A stretch of 64,000 nucleotides of DNA from Cloeon dipterum (Eukaryota; Arthropoda; Insecta; Ephemeroptera; Baetidae): positions 24,804,545-24,868,544 of the forward strand of contig NC_088790.1 of assembly GCF_949628265.1 (NCBI RefSeq), read 5' to 3'. The stretch's first letter is position 1. Every line of letters begins with the position of its first letter. The translations under genes and the position numbers were made by a program. The notes beneath the pieces are model-generated. The model did not search any database. It saw only the letters and a program-made list of their open reading frames with translations, and was not told the origin of the DNA. Of the stretch, positions 35,835 to 48,556 are shown in pieces.

Positions 35835-38800
35835 CTAAAAACCAAACACAAAAACGGTCAAATTCAATGCACAAAAAAACTAATTATAAAATGAAAAAAA
35901 AATCACGTAGATTTGGAAATGTGATACTCGCAAAATGGAAAGGGTTCGTGGTTCAAGATACTAAAATAGCTAAGCCGAGAAAAAAATATTGCCAAAAATA
36001 ATGGTAATTAAATTTTCGTAGCTGTAATTCTATTTGTTTTGAAAAGAAAATCAAAGGAAAACTCCAAGTTCTAAATATTAATAAATTGAGAAGGTGGCGG
36101 CTCCCTTTTTTGTTCTGTATTTTTCTAAAAATTATACAGTTTGTCCAGAGTCCAGATTTCGATATCTAACGAGAACATCTGGTTTTTTCCTACCCATTTT
36201 CCGCTCTGCCTCTACGAGTTAAAATTTAATTTTAACTTCTAAAACTCTGATATATATGTTGTTTCCGTTGCCTTTTACGTTCTTCCTAACATGATTTTGT
36301 TTTACGTTTGTCTAGACTGGGTAGAGCTATTGTTTTTATTCGATTTGTTTGACAATTATTCAAAACTAGGTACAGAAAATGAATTTTTTGATAACAAATT
36401 ATGTCGAAGGTTTTTAACATTTTGACTTTTTAGGAAGATAAACTCGATTTTGTAGTTTCCCTTCTTGGCAGCAGTACGTTTAAAAGTTTGCAGAATTCCA
36501 ATAAAGTTTTTTTCTATCCTTGCTATGCAGAATTTTTCCTCGTTTGCAAACTAACCTCAGGCAAAGCTCTAGCCTTTGTAGAATGTGGTAACTTTTATAA
36601 TGTTTAGCCTATTAAGGTGTCTCAACAATCAACATACCTTTTGCATAGATTTTGTTCCGCCAGAATTGATTTTTCTTATCTTACTTAGCTCATCATGAAT
36701 CACTATCTAAAAAAACTAGCGCATTCTTGCTAGCATTTTCAGCATTATTTTCTTCATCATACGTGACGCAAACAAATTAGCCGTGCTAAAACACGACAAA
36801 AACAGTTTTACGGCGGCTTGCCTCTTTCCTCTAGGAAGTACACGCAAGGTTTGAATGAGTCGAAAAATTTTCGAGAGGGGGGAGTAGTGTTGCGTCTGAG
36901 GTCAGCCTTCGGCAAGGATAAAAAGAGAAAAGAGCACCTGACTCGAGTGGGTCGGCCGGCCTTCGCAATCACCAAAGTAGACAGGTGCAAAATAAATGCA
37001 CCTGCTCCGTCGCTGCACATTCGAGTGCTTATTTCTACGATCTACGATACTAAAATTGAGGTTTACAGTTTTAACAATTGACAATAACGTGCATTGTTGA
37101 CCCTAGAAAAGTGGTCCATTTTATCTAATGTTTGGGGACTCTGACAATTAAATGTGCAAAAATTATGTCAGAACCGAAAAAAATTAATATCCGATTTGAA
37201 ATTAATAAACGGTTTGCGAATTATAAGGTAAATTTCCTTAGTTGTGAAATAAATCGAGATTTTATTATACGGTGACAGTACTTACAGCTTGGTTAGTATG
37301 AAAATTATAAGACGATCGACTCCTAAATTTAATTTAAGCTTTTCCCAATTTTTAGAAAATGTTTTAAATATAGAAAAATCTATTTATCTAATTTTACAGC
37401 AGAAATACAGTGTCTTGGTGTCTTTGTGGTGATTGTTGACTGCGTACTGTTGCCATAATAAATGTAGCAAAGCACGTGACTCGGCGGCGTTGGCGGCGAG
37501 CGACTTGTTTTGCTGCCACAGACAGACAGCATCTCGTTCTGCGCATTGGAAAGAACGAACACCCGCGGCTGCCTCCCGCCAGATAAACGCGCAGAACACA
37601 CTAGAGTCCTTCGCTTGACACTTGGCACCAGAGATTTGTTGAATTTCATAATAGCGTGAGTCGGGAGAATATTTTTAACACGCGGAAATTGGTTTCCAAT
37701 ACAAATAGCAGTCTGCTTCCTTTTCAAACATTGAAATAAATAAAATAATAATTGAGTGATTTAATTAAAAATACGAAAACAAATGGTGATTTCCTGCCAA
37801 ATTCCTTTCAAATCAACTTGGAGAAATTAAGAAAATTGAATTAGATCGATTTTTAAGCGGTGTGCCAGATTTTTGTTGGTAGAATTTATTTTGCTTCGCT
37901 CCTATTTGATTAAATTAGAAAAAAATATTTTCTTGGGCAAATACTTGGATTATTTAGGTGGCCAAGACAGGCACGAAACAACGTGAGCCCTTTTATAACT
38001 GTAAGGAATTTGAATTCACAAACAAATATCATCTTGAATTCTTTCATAATGTCAATAACATCAAGTGAAATCTCGTTTGATTTGAGAAATTAATTAAATA
38101 AAAGCAAAAGGGAAAGTGATCTAAATAAATTTGAAGCGAGCGAGGCGAGAGGCTTCCTAGCTTCAATTGGATGGGTTAAAAGCAACAAAGACGAGGATGC
38201 TTTCACGATTTCACGGGTGCATGAAAGGGTCCTTTGTCGACTTTTATTCTCGGGGATGAGAGCGAGACGGAGCGAATAAAGCAGCAGACGATGGATGGAG
38301 GTCAGTCGCGACAGACTTTACTCCAATCAGGCAGCAATTCGGCCGAAAAGGCCTTGCTCCGTGTCTTTCTTGACCTCACAAGCAAATGTGCTGACTTGCC
38401 GAGCCAGCGAATCGGCCAAAAATGGCGATTAGAGCGGTGTCAATCGTTTTTGGGCGAGTTACATAATTATTAAACTCGGATTGCTGCAATACATTATTGG
38501 CAATCAACAGGATGGCAATGCAATAAAGCGAACGCTTATCTACAAAGCCACAAAATGATGGTTGTGGCCTTAATTGCGTTACTCTGCGGACAAATAAAAT
38601 ATATCACAATAACCTATACCTTCCTTCGGAGTGAAAAACAAGTCTATAAAATTTTAAAATCCAAATTAAATGGTTTTGGTCTATAATGCATGACAATAAA
38701 TTGTGTACCACGTCACGTTTGTTGATAAATGCACGAAGATAATTGTATTTTAAAACCAAATAATGGAGATCTACAAAAAACAAACGCATGTTTAAAGTGA

Positions 38801-41375
38801 ATATCAAATTCCTTGGTGATAAAAATCAACTACTATAATTAATGTGTTCCCCCAAGCGACCAGGGAGCCTCTAGAACAATCAGAAGTCGAAATTGTGCGA
38901 GGGGACCTTTGACCCGGACCGACCGCCAGCATCACGCAACCCAAGCAGCGAGTTGTGTTTGTTTTTTGCTGCCCCGATCAAACTTTTACGACGCGATGCT
39001 CATTCAAAGTTAAGCAAGCAATTAGCCGACTGGAGGCAGCTTTCATAAATAATCTGTATAAATATAGACGAGCAATCACGGTGTAAATATTTGACGCGTA
39101 CGTTCGTTTTCCACTGCGAACGAACGAGGTCAGCAGCAGTTTTGCTTTATGCACATCCTCTCGATTCAATTATAATCAATTATTATTTCTCCTTGTGAAA
39201 TCGAATCAATTTGAACCGGCCGCCGACATTTATAGCAGTTATTGGACCAGAAACAGAGGGTCATATTATGTTTAAAGTTTTATTGGGAAACATGGATGCG
39301 TCATAAGTTGGATGCCTGTACCAAAATTTAATTCATCATGTATGTGGCAATGTAAATAAATAAAAAATCAGAACAAATAAAGACGTGTTTTTTTAATTGT
39401 TAAATATTTACGAAAGTTTCGAACAACGTGCTGTCGAAATGAGATCTAATTTCGCACGGCGGAGGACACGGACGTTCTAATTGGCCGGCGGCGGTATATT
39501 ATAGTTATTGCTAGACAATCAGAACGTTTATGCGGCCCTCCGCCACGCAAAAATAGACCTATTACTCGCTAACCAGTCAAAACGGGAAATTCGCCTTCTG
39601 AGGAAGGAAACTATCATCTGCTTAAATATAATCAGACTAGTTACCAAGAATATTTTAATCACAAATCGTGGAAATGTCCGTATTTTTCCTCCTTTAGTTA
39701 TTAACAAATTAAACCACGTGTTTTTGAAATGGTATCGAGTAGTTTAGAATAAAATCCACACCATATAACTTTCTATCAGCCTGACTTGATTATGCCATAA
39801 AAATTGGAATGCCGAGAGCAGAGAGCAGCCTCGGATATCAACCCTTGAAATGAAAAATAACCTTTCTTAGTAATCTAGTTACTCAGCTCTCATTGTCAGT
39901 TTCCGTCGCAAATGAAAGGTGAGTAATTTTATAGTGCACGTCGGCTTTTATCAGCAGCCTGTTTGCGCATCTCGTGACGACCGTGTCTCGCATTCCACGA
40001 GGCGTAATTATAATTTAACTATCGGCTGCTGTATGCGCTTGTAAACCTAAATAAATACGCGATTCCAGTCTGTGTTTGCACATAATATATGTTTGCAATA
40101 TTTGACGCCGGACGCGGACGAACGAGAAAGCTGCGGAGAGTCCAACGCCGGAAAATTAATTTCAAATTGCGCTGCTAGCATTTTGTTTTGTGATAACATA
40201 CTGTTAAGTTTCCTGCGGATGTGATATTTAATATCTTTTATTTCCCTCTTTGTGGTGGGGATAAATTTTAATTGCTAATATCATCAATTCAAATGAAAAT
40301 TAATTTTGATAGAGGGTTTAAGCAAAACATTTTAAATTATTTCGCAGTTGTTATTTTTCTCACGATTATTGGTCAAAATAGTACTAGGAAAGTCTTTAAA
40401 TAATTTTCAAAATGACCCTGAGTTGCGTGGTTGACGCCATTTTGTTGCAAATTTATAAAAAAAAATCAACAAACTTTAAAGGATTTCTGATTCCTGAAAA
40501 TGACTCCAAAACAAGAATTTATACGATTGCGTCAATCTTTCAATTCAGAAGCGCCTTTAAATTCTCGGCTGAAAATGTCTGCCAATGATTTTTATTTTTA
40601 AAAAAGGAGTTTCCCTTTGAGGTAATCACAAAAATCTGGACTTTGATTTATTTTAATTATTGTTAAAAATCAGGCCGCTTTCCTCAAGCAAACATTGAAC
40701 AACGCATTTGTTTTTTTTGTTCTTAATTTTAACAGCTGTTTCATCCCTCAAGTGTCGTTCCTGGTTCCGTTCCAATTGCCGGCCGGCCCGTTTAGAAGAA
40801 GGCCCCCTGTTGTGGTCCATAAAGAGATGCAGCAACAGCTTTGTTGTAGGAGACGCCACGCCCCCGGACGAGTGCGTGTGCACCGAGCAGAGGTCGCGTG
40901 ACCTCCAATCGAAGGCAAAAAGCAGCGGATTCGGCCGCTCGCTCGCTGGCGCAACGCAAGGAATGCAAATAATGCTCCTTTCCTGTCCCATAGGTCCGGC
41001 ACTTCCGTCCACCCGACGCCCCTCCATTCAATAATCGTTCTGGCTCTGGCAGTTAGCTCGAGGAAAAGAATTTTTACTACGCGTTAACAGAGATTATTAA
41101 TTGGTGGGAAAATAAATGTTTCGATTGGCGCTTGCATCCGGCGAGGTGTTTGACCCAGAAATAAACAAGATGCGTTCTCGCATTCATTAATTAATCGGAA
41201 GGAAGAGTGAGAAATCAGCCAGTGTGAAAATAAGGCTGCACCTTCGTCAGTTCGGCGTTCGGCGGCTTAAACTCACACAACTTTCGTTTGTACATAACTG
41301 AAAAATGTTCTCGAAGAAACTTCCTTGTCTGATGTAAAAATGTATGTGCACTCAATGCAACGCAATGTTTTGTAC
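35835..41375 (-). other. Long 5' intron of the sphingomyelin-synthase gene
   Basis: No coding exon was seen. Several GC-richer islands (about 36880-37020, 37430-37620, 38100-38480, 38860-39140, 40740-41040) stand out from the AT-rich background and could be enhancers or non-coding exons. Open frames in them have no splice context. Confidence 0.4.
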
Positions 41376-41455
41376 CTGATAGCCGAAGGTATGGCTGCGA
41401 TGGTGGCGGCCAGGTCGGTGACGAGGCTCGAGTTTCGCTGGTGGTGAGCTCTCAT
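41376..41455 (-). other. SGMS: Alternative first coding exon (a) of sphingomyelin synthase
   Basis: ATG at 41455-41453, 26 codons plus AG (MRAHHQRNSSLVTDLAATIA...), then donor CTATCAG/GTACAA. Phase 2; joining to the acceptor before 35834 gives ...PSAIR-MVLEPKTG in frame. GC-rich sequence continues upstream to about 41650, as expected for a promoter and 5' UTR. Confidence 0.6.
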
Positions 41456-42729
41456 CGTGGCCCCGCTTCCAGCGCTGATGGGATTAACAAGTGGCCGCCC
41501 GTGCGGGGAGGCCGTGGCCGCTCGCCAGGCCGGATAAGAACGAAGGGGACTCGAGAGTGCTCTGCCTCGGTCCAGTTCGGCGACTCAACTCATTCGTTGC
41601 TTCGTTTCGTTGCTCTCGCTTCTCGCTCACTTGGCTCACTCGTCCCCCTCCACTCTATTCCATCGCGGTTTCTTAAATTTAACCGGTTTTTTATTGTTTA
41701 AACCGGTTTTTGTGGCAATGTTTTTGTTTTGGCGGTTGTTTTTGAATAATTAATCGGTGTTTAACGTTTAAGAAGGAAAACCGGTTCCAATTACTCGGTT
41801 TTACATTGCCGGTAAGCATTAAAGAACCGCATCTTGATCGTTTCCGTTACAAAACCGGTTTGTAAACGTTTTGAGGGTTGTTTTGCCCGCCTTTTTCCTA
41901 TTTGATACATTTCAAAGTGGAAATTCTTGTGAAAATTCCCGTTTCTATCCAAAGAATTCAGCTAATTTGCCCAAAACAATCTATTTCTAGATTAAAATGT
42001 TTAAAATGTACCGGTACATGTTGGTGTCTGAGTACCGTGCAGATCGTTTTGGAGGGAGCATGAATGGACCGCCGCCACTAATAATGCGGGTCGATCGCCA
42101 GTGGATGCTGCAAGCCGGGCACCCCTACATTCTGTTCTCGACTATATTGGACCGTTCTATAAACTCGGGAATGAAACAATCGAAACCATCGGAAGCCGCA
42201 GGCATCAATAAAAGAGGAAACTTTCGAAAAATCGTTTTATAACGGACAAATGGAAATTTCTAGGATATTTATAAACCAACACTTGACTACGATACATAAA
42301 AAATATCAGATTTTATCACAATTCTCGCAAAAAATAACAATGATGAAAACTACATTCATTTTGAATTAAAAAAAATATATTGTGATTTTTCAAAATGCAC
42401 TACGTTTAATTAGCAAGCCAAATTTTAGATCCTGATTTTCTCGACAATTTAAACGGCATTTTAAGACAAATTCTAGCTCATTTCTAATCTTTAAACATAA
42501 ATTGTTTATTACTTGCAGTAAATAATATCCACTTTGATACAATGGGACAAATGCAATTTTAAATTGTTTGTTTTGATAAAAAGTCAATAAAGGATTAATA
42601 ACTAATAGCACACGTTGCATCAAAATAATAACAATTTAATTCATTTTACAAACAACTTTGAACTTATAATCAACACTACGACATTTCTAGAACACAATTT
42701 ATAATGAATCAGAGTCCTCTCCCGCTTTG

Positions 42730-42755
42730 ATTAGCGCTGCTGCTGCTGCTGCTCT
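42730..42755 (+). repeat. Short (CTG)n run
   Basis: Five CTG units in the SMS intron. No gene is attached. Confidence 0.7.
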
Positions 42756-43400
42756 AGCTCGGCGTTTTAAATCATTAAAAATTACGTCAGCACACAGTCA
42801 TGAGCGAGCGTTAGTCACGCGCCTTTTTGATCTCTATACGCGGAAAACAACGAGGCGAGTGGGATAAGCCGCTTAATCGAGTTGGACTTTATTGAAAAAC
42901 AAGTCCATGTCATCTCTGTAACACAAGACGAGTTTGTTTCTGCATACTTTCGACCCTCTCGCACCGCCAGGATAATAAAACCTGAAAATGAGTCACGCCG
43001 GCTGCGCGTTAAGCTCCGAGAGCTGGAGAGCTGACGTAAACCAAGCAAATATAATCAGGTCCCTTTTTTTCTCACGTCGGCCGGCGCAGGGATTGTTTTC
43101 ATTCCCATTTTCGCGCTGCAATAATGCGCCAGACTCCCTTTCTCTCTCGCGCTTTTTTCAGGCCACGGCTAACCGCGCGTGCACACAGCTTAATCTTTTT
43201 GTCAGTTTTAAAAAAAGCTGCCGCGCTCATAGACCAGATCTCAGTTAAAAGGGACTGTTAAAAATGTTTTAACTTTCACGAGTTAAATAATGCTTGACGA
43301 AAAATTTCCCAATTGACCTTTAATCGGATTCCAGAGTTCTTAAATTCCAATAAACCACATAATTAATCTTGATTTCAAACTCAAACCGCCCGAGAATATC

Positions 43401-43541
43401 GTCCTGGTCCCGGTAAAATTGCGCAACTTTCAACAAACCAAACGCGAATTTCCTTGTTGCAAGAAAAGGTCACAACAATCCATTCGACAATTAAAATTTG
43501 GGTGTTTGTTGAACGTTGCGCAATTTTACCGGGACCAGGAC
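43401..43541. repeat. 141-bp foldback element with 7-bp direct flanks
   Basis: Inverted arms of 38 bp (43401-43438 and 43504-43541; outer part GTCCTGGTCCCGGTAAAATT) with one mismatch surround a 65-bp loop. GAATATC lies directly outside both ends, as a target-site duplication would. It is probably a small MITE. Confidence 0.85.
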
Positions 43542-43559
43542 GAATATCGATTTCTTTAT

Positions 43560-45851
43560 TTATTTATTTAAGGAGAAAAAACCGAACTAAATATTATTAT
43601 TGTGTTTAAATATTTTAAAAATATTTATAGCCTCGGATGGTTAAGGCATTTCTAAAACTGATAACAGGAAAATTTCATTGAGCTAAATGAAGAAATAGAA
43701 TGTTAAAATTAGATTGAATTGAAGAAAAAAAAATAGAAGTTAATGCGTAATTTACTAGTTGTTTCGGTCGCAATAGCAGGTTTTAAATTTTATTTACGTC
43801 GAAATATTTTGTTTTTATTTTTCTTGAAAGTGTTAATTTATATTGCAGTCGAATAATATTATTTTAGTGGACTTTTATTCTTGAAAAAAAAATGAGTTGT
43901 GATTGCTAGGCCGGAATAAAAAAATGAAAATAAAATTTGGAGGGTTGCAAACATACTGTAAGCTAGATTTCCAAAGCAAATGAGACTAGACGTGAGTTTC
44001 ACCATTTTTTATCGCTAAATGTATGGAATTCTAATTTTTACAGAGCCTAAATCGAATTATTTTGGGTCAAATTAGGTGGATACACTGGATACAGCCTATT
44101 TCAACCCTCTTGAAATCGAATATTGCCCTGTTTAAAATTAAATTAATTTTAAGGAAATTTTAGGGGAAAATCACAAGGTTAAAATTTAAAACGTTTTTAT
44201 AATTACAAATGATCCGTAATTTTGGTACTTACGAACGGGAAGGGAATTTGGAATTACACAATAACAGTCACTCAAGAAAGGGACTTAGATATAAATCTAA
44301 GTAAAATAAATAAAGAAATTGAATTCTTAGACTCTCCTCATTTATTAAAAATTAATAATAAAGAATCGATTATCATTTTATCTTTTATTTTCCATACAGC
44401 AATCAAGATTTAATTGAGATTTATTTTAGCCCGGATCAAAGTCGTAGTATATTTTCTGATTAAAGTGGAACCATTTTTCCTGCTAGAAATGGTCAATTTG
44501 TAAATGAACTGTTTGTAGATTGACCGGGCGCATACGTGTTGCTCGTGGATCGCGTGACTACCGCTTTTCCACGGAAGTCAAAACCGCGTGCGGAGAATTC
44601 TATTTCAGTCGATACGCGTTTTTTCATCGACTCCACCCTAATAGTCTGTTGAACTGCATTCCTCTCAAATTGTTTTGTTTTACGACAAAAATCCCTTCAG
44701 CAGACTTTCTCTTAATTATTGAAGCGAAATATTTTACTTTTTACTGCCATTTTTTTTATTTTTCAGTTGAATATATTTCCGCCAAGGATTTTCAAGCACG
44801 ATTATCATTATTGGATCTTGAACTTAATTGAATGCCAATTTGCAGCATAGCCTCAAGTTCACCTCTTGCCAAACACGTGTAGTGCATAACAATTATGTTA
44901 TCTATTGCGCGCGCAGCACGCACCGGCTTATTCCAATTTTTATCAGCCTGCCGGGTGTTCTTTCAGCACTACTTGCCTGTCCGAAAACAAAATGATAAAA
45001 AGTAACATGCAAGGGAAACTGGCAAAAACATGTATTTTAGGAGGAGAAGTTACTCACCCATGAGCGATAATTTTTGTTACAAAAAAATAGACTAAACTCT
45101 TGCCAAACCGAGAGTTATCAATGCATATTTCGTTTGCTACTCGCCGTGAACAGGCGCGCTCTATAAATAATCGCATTTGTCGAAAATAATTTAGGGTAAG
45201 CTAGCAACAAGCTTGTATAAATGAAATTTTTGAGACTGTAGATATAAATTTAATGCGATTGCGCGACGCAAACAACGTTACAGCCTACAGGTGACTATAA
45301 GAATTTCATTTCACCGGCTCAATTTTAAAAGCGTCAAAGATAAAATTCAATTTTCATTTTAGAACTTTTAGTTTTAAAAATTTCATTCTTATTCACAACT
45401 GACTTAACTGATTCAAATTTTATTTTATATAGAAGGAATTCCAATATTTTATAAGAATGACAATTAATGTTGTATTAATAAATATGTACACTCTCATGAA
45501 AGAGGCGCCAGTTTGAGGTTTGAGCCGAAACAACTCGAGAACAATAACTTCTCATCTTAAAACAACGAGTTCATTTATTTCTTCATGATCAGAAATGTCT
45601 TCCAAGTGGAAGTTACAAATTATTTTGGAATTGCATATCCTTAAAACAATCCTCCAGCTGACGTCAAGGTTAGACATAAATTTTCTTGATTTATGAATGA
45701 ATGAGATTAAAGTAAATCTGCACAATCAATGTAAAGTGGTTAAATGTTACCCCATTTAAAATTGTCCCAACCGAGAAATTATTTCATAAATCACAGGCGT
45801 CGTAAATGCTTTGAGAAACAATAATTATTTTTGTATTTAGTAAACGCAGGT
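43560..45851. other. Intronic or intergenic AT-rich DNA
   Basis: It lies inside the longest form of the sphingomyelin-synthase gene, between the two alternative first exons. Nothing further was identified. Confidence 0.4.
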
Positions 45852-45857
45852 ACTCAC

Positions 45858-45916
45858 TTGCTGATGGTGTCCAGGGGCGGCATCGGCTCGGGTGGCTGAG
45901 GGTGCTCCCCAGCCAT
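45858..45916 (-). other. SGMS: Alternative first coding exon (b) of sphingomyelin synthase
   Basis: ATG at 45916-45914, 19 codons plus AA (MAGEHPQPPEPMPPLDTIS, then split Lys), donor AGCAA/GTGAGT. Phase 2; it joins the acceptor before 35834 as ...TISK-MVLEPKTG. The open frame also extends upstream to an ATG at 46093, so an N-terminus 59 residues longer is possible. An initiator-like TCAGT occurs on the minus strand at about 46049. Confidence 0.65.
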
Positions 45917-46220
45917 GTTTGCAGTGGTCAACCCCTTGCCTTCCGACGTTCCGTCCAGCGAGTCCTGGCACTCCGCAGTGCTTTGCTTTATTGGTGTGGA
46001 ACGTTGGACACGGCAGTCGACGTTGCTTACTGACAACACACCACACTGACGGCACGGTGGGTGAATGGATGGAGAGGGAGGGGCGGCCCACACCGACCGG
46101 CTCGATGCGAGCTAGCGCGCGTGTCTCGTCATCTGAGTGAGTCAGTCACGTGAAGGCGAAGTCTCATTAGTCGATGACGACGACGAGGAAACTGTAAGCT
46201 GTAAGCTGCAATGTTCCCAG

Positions 46221-46250
46221 TCACACATACACACACACACACACACACAC
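46221..46250. repeat. (CA)n microsatellite
   Basis: About 14 CA units upstream of first exon (b). Confidence 0.9.
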
Positions 46251-46819
46251 CACCTACGACTGGTTTGCTGTGATGTGCGACAGTGTAACTTTACCTCTGT
46301 TTTCAGAAGTCTTACACTTAGTACGTTGTGTCGAAAATTGTCGTAACGTGTTTATTTATTTACGTCTTAAATTTATATAATTGTCTACCAGAACGTTATT
46401 TTCATTTTCAGCCAGAATCAAATAATGAAAACATGTATTTATTTATTTATTTTATTTGAATTGTTGTTTCTCTATACAGTGAAAATAATAAAACTTCCCA
46501 TTTATTGGGTATTAAATGTTATTGTTGTTTTCTGTATATTATGTCTGTTGTACACCTTTTGGTGTCTAATAAATATTTCATCACTATTGTTTTCCACTAG
46601 AGCTTTTATATGTGGTGTCAGAAATATTTAATTTTTGATTTGTTGGTCAAGTATAGTAACCTAGGTTGCAGCAAAAACTGTATGCACTTTATCCGGACAA
46701 CCGCGGTGTAAAAATGTGGAAAAAACTGGCCCATTCGGCGTTTTAAAAAAATGAGAGTATAAAATGAGGATAAAAGGTTGAGAAAACGGCAATTTTGAAT
46801 TTAAAATTTAATTATTGGT

Positions 46820-47235
46820 TGATTTTTACCAAAGGAGCATGCGGGGGTTCATCCCGAGGTCAGATAAAACTTTCAGAAAAGTCAGAAATCGAACCCTGCT
46901 GGACTGTAGGTGTGATATGGTAGTCCTCCAAGTGAAAAATATTAATAATTTATTTTAGAATGGCTATGAGAGCGTGTGATATTATTTTCTTATAATTTTT
47001 CGATTTTTTGCTAAGCAGGTTGCTCAGGAAATACCCTGATGTGCCCAAAAATGTCCTTCCTGAGAACCCTGATGGCTTCCAAAGGGTCAAAGTCTACATA
47101 TCTTGAAAGCTCTCGACTTGACCGTTCCAACGGTGTGCAATTTGAACTAACAGTGCCCGTTAGGCATAGGTTAAGTGGCCAAAAATGCAAATTGAATGAT
47201 TTTCGATTAAAATCTCGTCTAGAAATCAATGAAAA
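46820..47235 (+). repeat. Repeat C copy
   Basis: Related to 27800-28275 (CATCCCGAGGTCAGATAAAA, GGCTTCCAAAGGGTCAAAG, TTGACCGTTCCAACGGTGTG, GCCCGTTAGGCATAGGTTAA). No terminal repeats or duplications were found. It is an unclassified dispersed repeat. Confidence 0.6.
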
Positions 47236-47285
47236 GAGAATTTAGTTCGCAAAATCACGATAAGGCAGAGTATATTTCATATTAA

Positions 47286-47720
47286 AGAGGAATGATACTG
47301 GAAAAGCCTGGAAAATGCTTGTTGCCAATGCATAAACTCGTCCCTTAGGATTCAGTTAAAGCCTAAATTGACCTAAGGAGCGCTGTAATTTTTTGAGAAA
47401 ATTGGCTGGAAAGTTAGCGTGCTTTTCAAATGGCAATGGCTGTCTCCTTACTTGAAATCCGATTTAATTTCAAAACCAAGAGTTTCCCCAATAAGTGGCA
47501 TACACCGTTGAACAGATCTCGACGAGAGGAATCGGAACATGCCAAGAAAATATGTTCAAGCACTGTAAATTTTGGAGAAAATTGGCAAAATTTGAATTTT
47601 TACTGTAGGAAGGTCATTTTTTTATTATTGTAAATTGTTGAACAAATTGTTTATCGGTCAATTGTTTAAGGCATCCAACAATTTAAATAATTTTCAATTG
47701 TTGCCCAGTATCATTCCACT
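47286..47720 (+). repeat. Repeat B copy 4, 435 bp, TTAA-flanked
   Basis: Near-identical to 862-1296, with the same length, terminal inverted repeats and TTAA on both sides. This similarity over 46 kb distance points to recent transposition. Confidence 0.88.
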
Positions 47721-47729
47721 TTAAATTGT

Positions 47730-48412
47730 TGCTTTTGGTCCTATTTTTACTGTTGCACATGGAGAAATGAACAACTGTTGAAAACCCACCCACCAAGGAA
47801 ATTGGCTCATCAGATATCCAAAGCGGATGCAGTATGCTAGAATATTTGTATCACGCGACTATATTTTATTTATCAATGCATATCAAATGCATATCGACCC
47901 TTACTTTGCTACACGGTGTTGAGAGTCTGGCACATTTATGTATTCGCGAAGGACACATCCAGGCGGCGAGCGTGTCGGGGTGTGTATAAGATCGCGTGAC
48001 AGAGGTCAAATGCTCCAGTCGAGAGCCGTCCGGGGTAATTAATTTCGATGAGCTCCGATTGTGATACGTGTGTGTGCGCACATAGAAAAGCCGCGACTCC
48101 ACCCTTCGTTTGCATGATGTGTTCTTTTTTGTAAGGAATCCAACCGCACCCCTTTGCTTTGTTTGCGAGAATGATGGGAAAATATTTTTGTTTTGTCTCA
48201 GGAGACGTTAATTATGAAAAATATTATGTATAACAGAGCGTAATAATTATTGTGGTCGAATGACGCAACAATTAAAATCCAGATATTGTTGATTTTAAAA
48301 TCAGATAGAGGTAGAAAAAACACGTTGCTTTTTTCTGCTTCAACAAATAAAAATATGATGTTCAGAAATACATGCAAAAAGCACATGGTATAAAATCAAT
48401 TAGATTTTTGTT
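47730..48412. other. Gap upstream of the Patched-related gene 3' end
   Basis: No gene was seen. Minus-strand AATAAA at about 48413-48423 probably ends the Patched-related transcript, about 135 bases after its stop. Confidence 0.45.
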
Positions 48413-48556
48413 TTTATTTTATTTCTATGCACATTTCTCTTAGCTTCAATTACAAAAATAAATAATACGACACATCAAGGACGATTTTTGGTCGAAGAGA
48501 GCAAATTAAAATATATATGTATAGATGAATTATTCAGTCTCTGTTCTCACAGCGCA

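Noticed and set aside
36818..37081. Plus-strand frame beginning MPLSSRKYTQGL
   Set aside because: Lies in the SMS intron, with no splice sites in phase and no family resemblance.
46425..46631. Hydrophobic 68-codon frame
   Set aside because: AT-rich low-complexity translation (Ile/Leu/Phe), as expected by chance.
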